NCBI GenBank assembly: GCA_963775505.1
Contig: CAVZIL010000001.1
Location: 62,001-126,000 of the forward strand
From: JAIBJN01 sp963775505
GTDB lineage: Bacteria; Actinomycetota; Thermoleophilia; Gaiellales; Gaiellaceae
DNA length: 64,000 nucleotides
Direction of reading: 5' to 3'
The notes beneath the pieces were generated by a model. The model did not search any database, was not told where the DNA came from, and saw only the letters and a list, made by a program, of their open reading frames with translations. Shown here in pieces: positions 26,279-35,011 of this stretch. The position numbers were made by a program, and so were the translations under genes. Numbering within the stretch: the first letter of the stretch is position 1; each line of letters starts with the position of its first letter.

Positions 26279-27534
26279 GCGCGGCCTCCACGAGCGCGTC
26301 GATCTCGGCCTCTCCGTGCGCGGTCGAGAGGAAGAGCGCCTCGAACTGAGAGGGGGCGACGTAGTGGCCGCGGGCGAGGGCGTGCCGGAACCACGCGCCG
26401 TAGCGCTCCGTGTCGCTGGCGGACGCATCCTCGAAGCTCCGCACGGGGCCGGGGCGGAAGAACAAGGTCGCCATCGCGCCCACGCGCTGCACGCACGCCT
26501 CCGCACCTGCGAGCCGCCTCACGCAGCCCCGCCTCGAGCCGGGCGCCGGCCTCCTCCAGCCGCCCGTAGACGCCCGGATCCCGCAGGCGCCGGAGGACGA
26601 CGAGCGCCGCAGCGGTGGCGAGCGGGTTTCCCGACAACGTGCCGGCCTGGTAGACGGGCCCGGCGGGCGCGAGCCGGTCCATCACGTCTGCGCGACCGCC
26701 GAAGGCGGCGAGAGGCAGGCCGCCGCCGGCGATCTTGCCGAGAACGGTGAGGTCGGGCGTGATCCCGTAGAGCTCCTGGGCGCCGCCGCGGGCGACGCGG
26801 AAGCCGGTGATCACCTCGTCGAAGACGAGCAGGGCGCCCGAGGCGTCGGCGAGGGCGCGCAGCGCCTCGAGGAAGCCGGGCTCGGGCGGAACGACGCCCA
26901 TGTTGCCCGCGATGGGCTCGACGACGATCGCGGCGAGGTCGTCAGCGTGGCGCTCGACTGCGCCACGGATGCCGTCGACGTCGTTGTACGCGCAGACGAC
27001 CGTGTCTGCGGCGGCGGCGGCCGGCACGCCCGGCGACGAGGGGATGCCGAGCGTGGCCATCCCCGAGCCGGCGGCGGCGAGGAGCGCGTCGGCGTGGCCG
27101 TGGTAGCAGCCCGAGAACTTGACGATGCGGTCCCGTCCGGTGACCCCGCGGGCGAGCCGCAGCGCGCTCATCGCAGCTTCCGTGCCCGAGGAGACGAGCC
27201 GGACCTTCTCCACCGACGGCACGGCGTCGACGAGCTCCTCGGCGAGAGCGACCTCGCGCTCGGTGGGCGTGCCGAAGGTCGTGCCGTCGGCCGCGGCCGC
27301 CTGCACCGCCTCGACCACCTCGGCGTCGGCGTGCCCGAAGACGAGCGGGCCCCACGACATCACCCAGTCGACGTAGCGGTTGCCTTCCCCGTCCCAGAGG
27401 TAGGCGCCCTCACCGCGCGCGGCGAAGAACGGCTCGCCCGCGCCGACCGCTCCCCAGGCTCGAACCGGCGAGTTCACGCCGCCGGGAATTACCTCGGACG
27501 CCCGCTGGAACAGGCTCGTGGACGTCAGAGCCAC
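26259..27534 (-). CDS. hemL: Glutamate-1-semialdehyde 2,1-aminomutase HemL, one frameshift
   Basis: PLP enzyme making 5-aminolevulinate in the C5 heme pathway. The start TSTSLFQRASEVIPGGVNSPVRAW, the PLP region VRLVSSGTEAAMSALRLARG, LLVFDEVITGFRVA and the catalytic lysine in LTVLGKIAGGGLPLAAFGG are intact. One indel near 26515-26525 moves the last about 85 residues to another frame, which ends with FRHALARGHYVAPSQFEALFLS, the normal HemL C-terminus. Repaired length is about 424 residues. The GTG at 27534 overlaps the hemB 3' end by 10 bases. Confidence 0.92.
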
Positions 27535-28496
27535 TCCGCCAGCTCCCGCGCCCAGTACGAGACGATCACGTCCGCGCCCGCGCGCTTGATCGCGGTCAGG
27601 CCCTCGAGGGCCGCCTGGCGCTCGTCGAGCCAGCCGCGCGCCCCGGCCGCCTTGACCATCGCGTACTCGCCGCTCACGTTGTAGGCGAAGAGCGGCGCGT
27701 CGAAACGCTCGCGGACGGCCCGGATCACGTCCAGGTAGGGAAGCGCCGGCTTGACCATGATCGCGTCCGCTCCCTCGGCGAGGTCGAGCTCGCACTCGCG
27801 CAGCGCCTCGCGGACGTTGGGCGGGTCCATCTGGTAGCTCCGCCGGTCGCCGAAGGCCGGCGTGGAGTCCGCCGCCTCGCGGAAGGGCCCGTAGAACGCC
27901 GACGCGTACTTGGCGGAGTAGGAGACGATCGGGAGCTGCTCGTGGCCTTCGGCGTCGAGCGCCGCGCGGATCGCGCCGACGCGGCCGTCGAGCATGTCGC
28001 TGGGGCAGACGGCGTCCGCACCGGCCTCGGCGTGGCTGACTGCCGTCTTCGCGAGCAGCTCGAGCGAGACGTCGTTCAGCACCTCGTCGCCCTCGACGAC
28101 GCCGCAGTGGCCGTGCGACGTGTACTCGCAGAGGCAGACGTCGGTGAGAAGCACGAGCCCGGGCGCCTCTTCGCGGAGAGCCCGGAGGGCGCGCTGGACG
28201 ATCCCGTCGTCGTCGTATGCGCCGGAGGCAGCCTCGTCCTTCTCCTCCGGGATCCCGAAGAGGAGGACCGCGCGCACGCCGGCCCGGTGCGCCGCCTCCG
28301 CCTCGCGGCAGAGCGCGTCCACCGAGCGCTGGGCGATGCCCGGCAGCCCGTCGAGCGGCCGGTCGACGCCCTCGCCGGGGCAGACGAAGAGCGGGTAGAC
28401 GAAGTCGTCGAGGTCGAGCCGGGTCTCGCGGACGAGCGAGCGGAGCGCGGCGGTTCGCCGAAATCGCCGCAGCCGCGTGAGCGGAAAGGTCGCCAC
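27525..28496 (-). CDS. hemB: Delta-aminolevulinic acid dehydratase (porphobilinogen synthase)
   Basis: Condenses two 5-aminolevulinates to porphobilinogen. The zinc-site cysteines are present in DVCLCEYTSHGHCG (Cys121, 123, 131), so this is a Zn-type enzyme. Schiff-base lysines are K196 (SYSAKYASAFYGPFREA) and K249 (AIMVKPALPYLD). Length is 323 residues. It is the first gene of hemB-hemL and the truncated prenyl-synthase homologue. Confidence 0.95.
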   Translation of the reverse strand: MATFPLTRLRRFRRTAALRSLVRETRLDLDDFVYPLFVCPGEGVDRPLDGLPGIAQRSVDALCREAEAAHRAGVRAVLLFGIPEEKDEAASGAYDDDGIVQRALRALREEAPGLVLLTDVCLCEYTSHGHCGVVEGDEVLNDVSLELLAKTAVSHAEAGADAVCPSDMLDGRVGAIRAALDAEGHEQLPIVSYSAKYASAFYGPFREAADSTPAFGDRRSYQMDPPNVREALRECELDLAEGADAIMVKPALPYLDVIRAVRERFDAPLFAYNVSGEYAMVKAAGARGWLDERQAALEGLTAIKRAGADVIVSYWARELAEWL

Positions 28497-28593
28497 GTCG
28501 CGGGAATCTTCGCAAAACGGAGGCCGGCCGCCGGTCCGTCACATCCGGGGCCCCTGGCATGGTGGCCTGACGGCGGCCACGCCGCGAGGCCAG

Positions 28594-29610
28594 ATGCAGG
28601 TCGGGATTCAGCTCTACGACCAGGAGCACGAAGCCCCTGCGAGGCGCGGGAACGTCGTCGACCTCTGGGCCGGCGAGGAGGACTGGGAGTTCCCGACCTA
28701 CGGCGCACTTGCGCTCCAGCCCGAGCCCCTGGAGCTCGAAGAAGAGCCGCAAACCTCGCGGAAAGAGCGCCCGTTCGGTTTGAAAGCGCTAGCAACCTTC
28801 GTTACCGTGCCGCGGATGGCTACGACGGAAGCCCCCGGCTTCGCCGCGCGCGCGAGGCAGCGCCAGCGTGAGGAAGCCAGGGCGAAGGCTCGTCGAGCAC
28901 GCCGCACGGCGGCGCTCGTCGTCGTCGCGTGCGGGTGCCTGGTAGCGCTGCTGCTCACCGCCTTCGGCCGCGGCGGCGAGTCCGCCATCACGATCACGGG
29001 CCCGGCCCCGGCGTCGCGGCTCCTGCCCGCCGGCCCGCCCCGGCCGCAAATCGTCGCCACCTACGAGTCTCTGCAGGTCCAGCTTCCGGTCAACCAGAGC
29101 CGCGTCACCGCGCTCGGCTACCACGCCAGCGGCACGCTGCCGCTTCCACTCGAGCCGGTGGGAACGCAGGCGAACGCGGGCCTCGCCGAGCGGCTCTTCC
29201 GGCGTCTCTTCGGCTCGAGCGGCTCGGACGTCCGCTACTACATGCTCGAAGGGGGCGTCGGCGCCGAGACGGGCGGCCTCGACGTGGGAGCGCCTGTCGA
29301 CACCGACGTCTACGCCCCCGTCGACGGGAGCGTGATCGCCATCACCGACAACGTCGTCAACGGCGAGGTCTACGGCGTCAGGATCGACATCCAGCCGTCC
29401 GGCTCGCCGGGGGTCGTCGTCTCGCTCTCGAACGTCCGGGCCGACCCGGCGCTCACGGTCGGCTCGACCGTCTCCTCCGGCACCACGAAGATCGGCCGCG
29501 TCATCGACCTCTCCGACGTGGAGCGGGCCGGGCTCGCCCGTTACACGCAGGACAACGGCCAGCACGTGCACATCGAGGTGCAGCCGGCCACAGCCCTCGC
29601 GAGCCCCTAG
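28594..29610 (+). CDS. Membrane-anchored M23-like peptidase, probably inactive
   Basis: A 338-residue protein with a Glu-rich cytoplasmic N-terminus, an Arg-rich stretch (about residues 80-105), one membrane anchor (TAALVVVACGCLVALLLTAF) and an extracellular LysM/M23-type beta-sheet domain. The domain shows GLDVGAPVDTDVYAPVDGSV and ends HVHIEV, which matches the HxH zinc motif. The first zinc His of active M23 enzymes (before the Asp) is not seen. A start at 28816 is an alternative. It is divergent from hemB; the 97-base gap contains no clear box. Confidence 0.6.
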   Translation: MQVGIQLYDQEHEAPARRGNVVDLWAGEEDWEFPTYGALALQPEPLELEEEPQTSRKERPFGLKALATFVTVPRMATTEAPGFAARARQRQREEARAKARRARRTAALVVVACGCLVALLLTAFGRGGESAITITGPAPASRLLPAGPPRPQIVATYESLQVQLPVNQSRVTALGYHASGTLPLPLEPVGTQANAGLAERLFRRLFGSSGSDVRYYMLEGGVGAETGGLDVGAPVDTDVYAPVDGSVIAITDNVVNGEVYGVRIDIQPSGSPGVVVSLSNVRADPALTVGSTVSSGTTKIGRVIDLSDVERAGLARYTQDNGQHVHIEVQPATALASP

Positions 29611-29624
29611 ATCGGCATCACCCG

Positions 29625-30407
29625 CTGAAGCTGCTCTTCATCGGCGACGTCTTCGGCCCTCCCGGCCGCCGGGCGGTGACCGATCGCCTCCCGGAGCTCA
29701 GGCACGAGCTCGACGCGGACTTCTGCGTCGTGAACGGGGAGAACGCGGCGGACGGCATCGGGCTGACCGCCAAGCTCGCGACGCGCCTCATCGAGGCGGG
29801 GGCCGACGTGATCACGACCGGAAACCACGTCTGGCGCCACCGCGACCTCGTCCCCATGCTCGAGTCCGATCCGCGCGTCCTCCGGCCTGCCAACTTCGGG
29901 GACACCGGCATCCCGGGCCGCGGGCTGACCGTCGCGGAGGCTCGAGACGGCACCCCGGTCGCGGTCCTCAACCTCCAGGGCCAGCTCTTCCTCCAGACGC
30001 CCGTGCACCCCTTCCGGGTCGTCGACGCGCTGGTCGAGGAGGCCCGGGCGCGGACGCCGGTCGTCCTGGTCGACTTCCACGCGGAAGCCACCAGCGAGAA
30101 GGTCGCGCTGGCCCGGATGCTCGACGGCCGGGTCACCGCCGTGATCGGGACGCACACGCACGTGCAGACGAACGACGCGCGCGTTCTCCCGGGAGGCACG
30201 GCGGCGATCACCGACGCCGGCATGACCGGGCCGCACGACTCCGTCATCGGCGTCCGCGCCGAGCTGGCCATCCAGCGGATGAGGACCGGGATCCCGGTCC
30301 GCTTCCACCCGGCCGACGGCGACGTCCGCATCGAGGGCGTCGTCGTCGAGTGCGACGCCGACGGGCGGGCTACCCGCTGCGAGCCGCTGCGCGTCCCCGT
30401 GTCCTGA
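29625..30407 (+). CDS. YmdB-family metallophosphoesterase, apparent CTG start
   Basis: TIGR00282-type phosphoesterase (2',3'-cyclic nucleotide phosphodiesterase in Bacillus YmdB). Metal-binding motifs are in order: GDVFGPPGR, NGENAADGIGLT, TTGNHVWRHRD, DFHAEATSEK and GTHTHVQTNDA. The reading begins LKLLFIGDVFG where the family begins MKLLFIGDVFG, and the codon there is CTG; no ATG, GTG or TTG lies in frame nearby. Its 3' end overlaps the convergent glycosyltransferase gene by 38 bases. Product about 260 residues. Confidence 0.85.
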   Translation: MKLLFIGDVFGPPGRRAVTDRLPELRHELDADFCVVNGENAADGIGLTAKLATRLIEAGADVITTGNHVWRHRDLVPMLESDPRVLRPANFGDTGIPGRGLTVAEARDGTPVAVLNLQGQLFLQTPVHPFRVVDALVEEARARTPVVLVDFHAEATSEKVALARMLDGRVTAVIGTHTHVQTNDARVLPGGTAAITDAGMTGPHDSVIGVRAELAIQRMRTGIPVRFHPADGDVRIEGVVVECDADGRATRCEPLRVPVS

Positions 30408-31608
30408 GCCCGGCGAGGAGCAGGACGGCAAGGGCGACCAGGAGGACGTTCCGGACGAGCGCGAGCCAGCCCACCGGCTCGAGGTCGACCAGGTCCCAGT
30501 AGCGCGTCGGGAACCAGAGGTGCGTCGTCACGAGCGCGGCACCGAGGAGCGCCCCGGCCGCGAGGCCGACGCGCCCGGCAAGGAGGGCGACGACCGGGAC
30601 GAGCCAGATCAGGAACTGCGGCGAGAGCACCTTGCCGAAGGCGACAAAGACGACGACCGAGGCGGCGCAGGCAACGACGAGCCGGAGCGGAGTCGCCGGG
30701 CCGCGGGCGAAGAGGATCCACACGGCCACGAGCGCCCCGGCCTGGAGCATGGTCTGCGCCGTGGCGAGGGCGTCCGGCAGCGAGCCGATGAGGTTCTGGG
30801 ATCCGTACGTGGAGACGACGGACGGGTCGTAGAGCCCGAGCTGATGGGCCGCGAGCAGGACGGAGGCACCGAGGCTCTCGATCTGGAGCGGCCGCTCGAG
30901 CTGCCGCTGCAGGGAGTCGACGAGCCCCTCGGGGGCGATGACCGCGAACGGCAGAACGACGACGGCGAGCGCGCCCGCGAACCAGCCGAAGCCGATCGCC
31001 GCCTCCCTCCCGCCCCGCCTGCGGGCCACGTAGACGAGCAGGGGAGGAAGGAGCACGAGCGGGTAGATCTTCGTGGCGACGGCCAGACCGAGGACGGCGA
31101 GGCCGAGGCGCTCGCGACCGGCGAGAATGGCCGCGAGCGCCGCTGCGGTCAGCGCCGCCGGCCAGAGGTCGTAGCGCGTGAGCACGACCGTCCCGAGCGC
31201 AAGCGGGAAGAGACCGATGCCGACCGCGACGGCGAGCAGGCGCGCGGGCGATCCCCCGAGGCTCGACGCACCGTGCACGGCGAGGGCGAGCACCGCGGCC
31301 GCGCAGAGCCACATGAGCGCCTCGAAGATCGACGCGTAGTGCTCGGCGGGGCCGAGCGTCGGGAGCCAGAAGACCGGCAGCGCCCCCGGCGGGTACTCGA
31401 GGTCGAAGTCGCGGTACGGCACTTCCCCCGCCGCCATCGCCTCGCCGTACTCCTGGTACACCGGCGTGTCGACGATCTGGTAGCGGTCGAAGGGCTGCAG
31501 GTGCAGCGCCCCCCACGACGCGGTCAGGAGCCCCAGCCCGACGGCCAGGGTGAGCAGGACGAGCCCCGCCTCAGAGCGTCGGGGCGAGCTCTCCGACCGG
31601 ACGCTCAT
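30370..31608 (-). CDS. GT87-like integral membrane glycosyltransferase
   Basis: A 412-residue protein with about ten membrane helices. The first extracytoplasmic loop contains YGEAMAAGEVPYRDFDLEYPPGALPVF, including the paired acidic residues typical of GT-C polyprenyl-phosphate-sugar mannosyltransferases (GT87/DUF2029). Such enzymes act outside the membrane on lipid-linked sugars; donor and acceptor are unknown here. The ATG overlaps the 3' end of the larger transferase by 38 bases, and GtrA lies further upstream, so the three form an operon. Confidence 0.75.
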   Translation of the reverse strand: MSVRSESSPRRSEAGLVLLTLAVGLGLLTASWGALHLQPFDRYQIVDTPVYQEYGEAMAAGEVPYRDFDLEYPPGALPVFWLPTLGPAEHYASIFEALMWLCAAAVLALAVHGASSLGGSPARLLAVAVGIGLFPLALGTVVLTRYDLWPAALTAAALAAILAGRERLGLAVLGLAVATKIYPLVLLPPLLVYVARRRGGREAAIGFGWFAGALAVVVLPFAVIAPEGLVDSLQRQLERPLQIESLGASVLLAAHQLGLYDPSVVSTYGSQNLIGSLPDALATAQTMLQAGALVAVWILFARGPATPLRLVVACAASVVVFVAFGKVLSPQFLIWLVPVVALLAGRVGLAAGALLGAALVTTHLWFPTRYWDLVDLEPVGWLALVRNVLLVALAVLLLAGLRTRGRAAARSG

Positions 31609-33412
31609 CGCCCGAATCCTCGGGTAGCGGCTCCGGCTCCACCGCCCGGACCGCGACCGGCACGAGCACGGCGAACGCGACGAAGGGGAAGAACCAGGGG
31701 ATGTAGAGGTAGAACCAGTGGGTGAGGATGAGCTCGAAGCCGATCAGGAGCGCGCCGGTCAGCGCGGCGAGCTGGACGACGTTCCGCGTGCGCGGGACGA
31801 AGGCGAGGACGCACGCGGCGGCCAGCAGCAACCCCTTCAGGACCGTCTGCAGCACGTGGAGGTCCGGGAAGCCGGGGTACTCGTCCCAGTCCCAGATCGA
31901 GAACGGGGACGGCCGCGAGAGCTGCCAGCCGAACGTCCGGTCCCAGAAGACGCGGGCGGCGTGCGCCGGGTCCGGCTCGAGCAGGAGCACCCAGAAGGCC
32001 AGTGCCGTCGCCAGCACGAAGCCCCCGAGGAAGAGGAGCTGCTGCCGCGGCCACTTCCAGGCCTTCGGGTAGGAAGCCCAGAGCGGCAGCAGCAGGAGGG
32101 CCGCGAACTTCGTCCACGCGGCGAGGCCCGCGAACAGCCCTCGCGCGGGCGGCGAGGTCACGAAGACGAGCCCCCAGACGAGCAGCGCCGGCATGACCGC
32201 GTCGTTCGAGTTCGAGCTCGAGACGTACTGCGTGAAGGGGTAGGCCGCCCAGGCGAAGGCGAGCGTCACCCCGAGCCGTAGCCCGCCGAAGCGAAAGCCG
32301 AGCGCGCCCATCCCGATCAGCGCGAGGGCGTCCCACAGCAGCGAGGTGAAGTGGGCAGCCGGGAGGTAGTCCCACTCGTAGTCGTAGCCCATGGTCACGA
32401 AGCCGGGAACGTACGCGAGGTAGCTGAAGGGGCCGTAGGTGTCGCCGCGGCCGTTCGCCACCTCGCAGCGGCCGTTCGTCTGGATCCGCTCGCGGACGTA
32501 GCCGTCGGCGTCGGGCTCGCCGCACTCCTCGCCCACGTCCTCGGGCATGTTCCCGTACGGCGCCTGGCCGTCCTCGACGATCCGCTGCGCGCCGATGACG
32601 CCGGCGAGGCCGACGTCGATCACGTTCGCCGCGCGCAGGTTCATGCCGAAGCGAAAGCCGGCGAGGAACACGGTCGCGGCGAGGAGCACCCAGACGGGCC
32701 ACAGCGGCCGCCCCGGGCTGCCGCGACCTTTCCAGCCGATCCAGGCCATGCGGCCGAGCAGGTAGACCATCGGCGGATACGCGAGCGGCATCGCCGTGAA
32801 CACCTCGCCCTGGTTGAAGAAGTAGAGCGAGGCGCTGAACGAGAGCAGGACGAGCAGGTCGAGGTTGCGGAGCGAGAGCGGACGCCGCAGGTTCGCGAGC
32901 CCCAGGAAGAAGACGGCGCAGAGCGCGCCCCAGATCCAGGGGTTGTTGATCTTCCGGCCGAAGGCGCCGTCGTAGCCCCGCGCCATCTTCCAGGCGACCT
33001 GCGGCCCCGTCCAGGCCTCCGTGACGGCGCCCGACGTGTCGTCCACCTTGGCGAGCACGACCTGCCCGGCGTCCGGGAGGTCCGACCAGACCTTCACGGT
33101 CCAGACCTTGGCGTCGTCGTCGAAGGAGCCCTCCCTCGTGAGGCTCTCCTCCGGGTAGCGGTCGAGCCAGTCGGCGACCTTGTCGTAGGTGAGCGCCCGG
33201 TTGACCGCCTCCTCCTCGGTCAGGACCGGCTCTTCCGGCGGAGGCGCGAACGGCGTCCCGATCAGGTTTCCACGGGCGTCGTAGACCGGCGTCGTGGGAA
33301 CGGCCGCGTGCGCGGCCCCCGCGAGGGCCAGCGCGCCGACGAGCGCGGCCGCTACCGCTACCGGGCGTGCCGCCGTCGAAAGCTCCAGAGCTTGTTGGCG
33401 ACGAAGTTCCAC
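31571..33412 (-). CDS. Large GT-C membrane glycosyltransferase with an N-terminal PepSY-like domain
   Basis: About 613 residues. After a signal-like segment (VAVAAALVGALALAGAAHA) there is an outside domain of about 100 residues with LTEEEAVNRALTYDKVADWL and KVWTVKVWSDLP, resembling PepSY. Then come about eleven helices with the GT-C loop RIVEDGQAPYGNMPED and WAAYPFTQYVSSSNSND. The GTG at 33412 is chosen because no later ATG, GTG or TTG precedes the signal peptide; it overlaps the end of GtrA by 55 bases. The role is likely transfer of a polyprenyl-linked sugar. Confidence 0.68.
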   Translation of the reverse strand: MELRRQQALELSTAARPVAVAAALVGALALAGAAHAAVPTTPVYDARGNLIGTPFAPPPEEPVLTEEEAVNRALTYDKVADWLDRYPEESLTREGSFDDDAKVWTVKVWSDLPDAGQVVLAKVDDTSGAVTEAWTGPQVAWKMARGYDGAFGRKINNPWIWGALCAVFFLGLANLRRPLSLRNLDLLVLLSFSASLYFFNQGEVFTAMPLAYPPMVYLLGRMAWIGWKGRGSPGRPLWPVWVLLAATVFLAGFRFGMNLRAANVIDVGLAGVIGAQRIVEDGQAPYGNMPEDVGEECGEPDADGYVRERIQTNGRCEVANGRGDTYGPFSYLAYVPGFVTMGYDYEWDYLPAAHFTSLLWDALALIGMGALGFRFGGLRLGVTLAFAWAAYPFTQYVSSSNSNDAVMPALLVWGLVFVTSPPARGLFAGLAAWTKFAALLLLPLWASYPKAWKWPRQQLLFLGGFVLATALAFWVLLLEPDPAHAARVFWDRTFGWQLSRPSPFSIWDWDEYPGFPDLHVLQTVLKGLLLAAACVLAFVPRTRNVVQLAALTGALLIGFELILTHWFYLYIPWFFPFVAFAVLVPVAVRAVEPEPLPEDSGDERPVGELAPTL

Positions 33413-33819
33413 GGCGTGACGAGCACGATCGCGATCGCCTGGGCAGGCAGCTTGGGGACGCCGAGCGCGACGAGGATGCTCAGGAACACGAGGTTGGCGC
33501 CGAGCGCGACCGTCGAGACGAGCAGGAACCGGAAGCCCTGGAAGACGAGGTGGCCCCGCTGGTGCCTGAACGTCCACACGCGGTTCCACAGGTAGTTGTT
33601 CGTCACCGCGACGAGGAACGAGCAGACGGCGGCGATCAGGTAGTGGACGCCGACCGAGAGCAGCGTCGCGTAGACGGCGAGGTTGACGACGTAGCCCGAG
33701 GCGCCGACGGTGCAGAACTTCGCAAGCTGCAGCCAGTTCGCGGGGCGGCGGAGCGCGCCCGAGGCGGCATCGGCGAAGGCGCTCGTGCGCGAGGAGGTCA
33801 GTTGGGCTCCTTTGGCCAC
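33358..33819 (-). CDS. GtrA-family membrane protein
   Basis: A 153-residue protein with four membrane helices, starting LAKFCTVGASGYVVNLAVY, with NNYLWNRVWTFRH in the middle and NFVANKLWSFRRR at the end, both conserved in GtrA. GtrA-like proteins flip polyprenyl-phosphate sugars (family knowledge). It precedes two GT-C transferases, its natural partners. GTG start. Confidence 0.87.
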   Translation of the reverse strand: MAKGAQLTSSRTSAFADAASGALRRPANWLQLAKFCTVGASGYVVNLAVYATLLSVGVHYLIAAVCSFLVAVTNNYLWNRVWTFRHQRGHLVFQGFRFLLVSTVALGANLVFLSILVALGVPKLPAQAIAIVLVTPWNFVANKLWSFRRRHAR

Positions 33820-33843
33820 GGACTGGAAGGTTAGATCGTCCGT

Positions 33844-34302
33844 TCAGACGGCCGGGCGGAGAACATGGTTCCCCACCGCGAGCGCCGGGCCCGGCTCGAG
33901 CTCGACCTCGCCGGAGGGCACGGAGGCGACAATGCGCCCGACAGACCCCTCCCGGTCGACGAGCAGATCCCGGAGCGAGCCGATCCGTTCTCCCGCCAGG
34001 CTCACCTCCTCGCCGAGGAGGTCGGAGAACGCCCTGCCCTCGGCGCGGTAGAAGCCGAGCTCCCGATCGAGGAGGACGAGCGCGGATGTGACGGCGAGGC
34101 GGTCCTCCTCTACCTCACAGGCGGGGAAGGGCAGGAAACGGTGCGCCCCGCCGCTGCAGCCCACGTCGAACCCGACGAGGCGGGCGAGCCCGCGGTCGAA
34201 CAGCGCATCGACGGCCACCCCGAGCCGAACGTCCCCGATGGCGACGGGCCTCCTCACGAGCACACCGGTTCGGTGGAGAGACCCCATCCCGCCGGTAGGC
34301 AT
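33844..34302 (-). CDS. PRC-barrel domain protein
   Basis: About 152 residues with two PRC-barrel-like halves, GVLVRRPVAIGDVRLGVAVD and GEEVSLAGERIGSLRDLLVD. PRC barrels occur in RimM and in many stand-alone actinobacterial proteins, where they bind RNA, photosynthetic centres or membranes; no specific role can be given. The ATG at 34302 has a GGGAG ribosome site; the ATG at 34287 is an alternative. It sits after the pcm gene region on the same strand. Confidence 0.65.
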   Translation of the reverse strand: MPTGGMGSLHRTGVLVRRPVAIGDVRLGVAVDALFDRGLARLVGFDVGCSGGAHRFLPFPACEVEEDRLAVTSALVLLDRELGFYRAEGRAFSDLLGEEVSLAGERIGSLRDLLVDREGSVGRIVASVPSGEVELEPGPALAVGNHVLRPAV

Positions 34303-34360
34303 GCCCGCGCTCCCGACGTCCGAAACCCGTTGCCGGTGACACCGCGGTTCTCGGGAGGGC

Positions 34361-35011
34361 TCAGTAGCCCTCTTCGCCCACGAGCGGAACGAAGCGGCAT
34401 TCGACCGAGTGCGCGACTGCGGGGCCTTCCGGGCTCTTCACCACGACCTCGAGCCGCTGGCCGCGCCGGTCGCCGACCGGGATGACGAGCCGCCCCCCGG
34501 GCACGAGCTGGTCGTAGAGGGACTGCGGGAGCTCCGGGGCCGCCGCCGCGACCGTGATCGCGTCGAACGGCGCGTGCTCCGGGTCGCCGAGCGAGCCGTC
34601 GCCGAGATGCACCTGCACCCGCTCGCATCCCGCCGCGTCGAGCTTCGCTCGCGCGCGCTCGGCGAGCTGCCGCAAGCGTTCGATCGTGTGCACCTCCTGC
34701 ACCAGCTCGGCCAGCACCGCCGCCTGGTAGCCCGAGCCCGTGCCCACGTCGAGGACCCGGTCGCGGGGTCGCACCGCGGCGGCCTCGCAGATGAGCGCGA
34801 CCATGTAGGGCTGCGACATCGTCTGGCCCCACCCGATCTGGATGGGGATGTCCTCGTAGGCGCGCTTGCGGTCGTCGGCGTCGGTGAACGCCTCGCGCGG
34901 GACCTTCCTCATCGCCTCGAGGACGCGCGGGTCGGAGATGCCACGCCGCTCGAGCTGCTCCGCGACCATCCGTTCGCGGAGCGCCTCGAAGTCAGGCTCT
35001 CGCCGCCTCAC
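34361..35011 (-). CDS. pcm: Protein-L-isoaspartate O-methyltransferase
   Basis: Repairs isoaspartyl damage in proteins. Motifs GQTMSQPYMVALICEAA, VLDVGTGSGYQAAVLAELV and ITVAAAAPELPQSLYDQLVPGG are intact. The GTG at 35011 gives 216 residues, the usual size, and overlaps the stop of the upstream phosphodiesterase by 20 bases. Confidence 0.93.
   Translation of the reverse strand: MRRREPDFEALRERMVAEQLERRGISDPRVLEAMRKVPREAFTDADDRKRAYEDIPIQIGWGQTMSQPYMVALICEAAAVRPRDRVLDVGTGSGYQAAVLAELVQEVHTIERLRQLAERARAKLDAAGCERVQVHLGDGSLGDPEHAPFDAITVAAAAPELPQSLYDQLVPGGRLVIPVGDRRGQRLEVVVKSPEGPAVAHSVECRFVPLVGEEGY

Noticed and set aside
31571..33589. A longer start (33589) for the large GT-C glycosyltransferase.
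   Set aside because: The added residues are Arg/Pro-rich shadow of GtrA; the GTG at 33412 gives a proper signal peptide.
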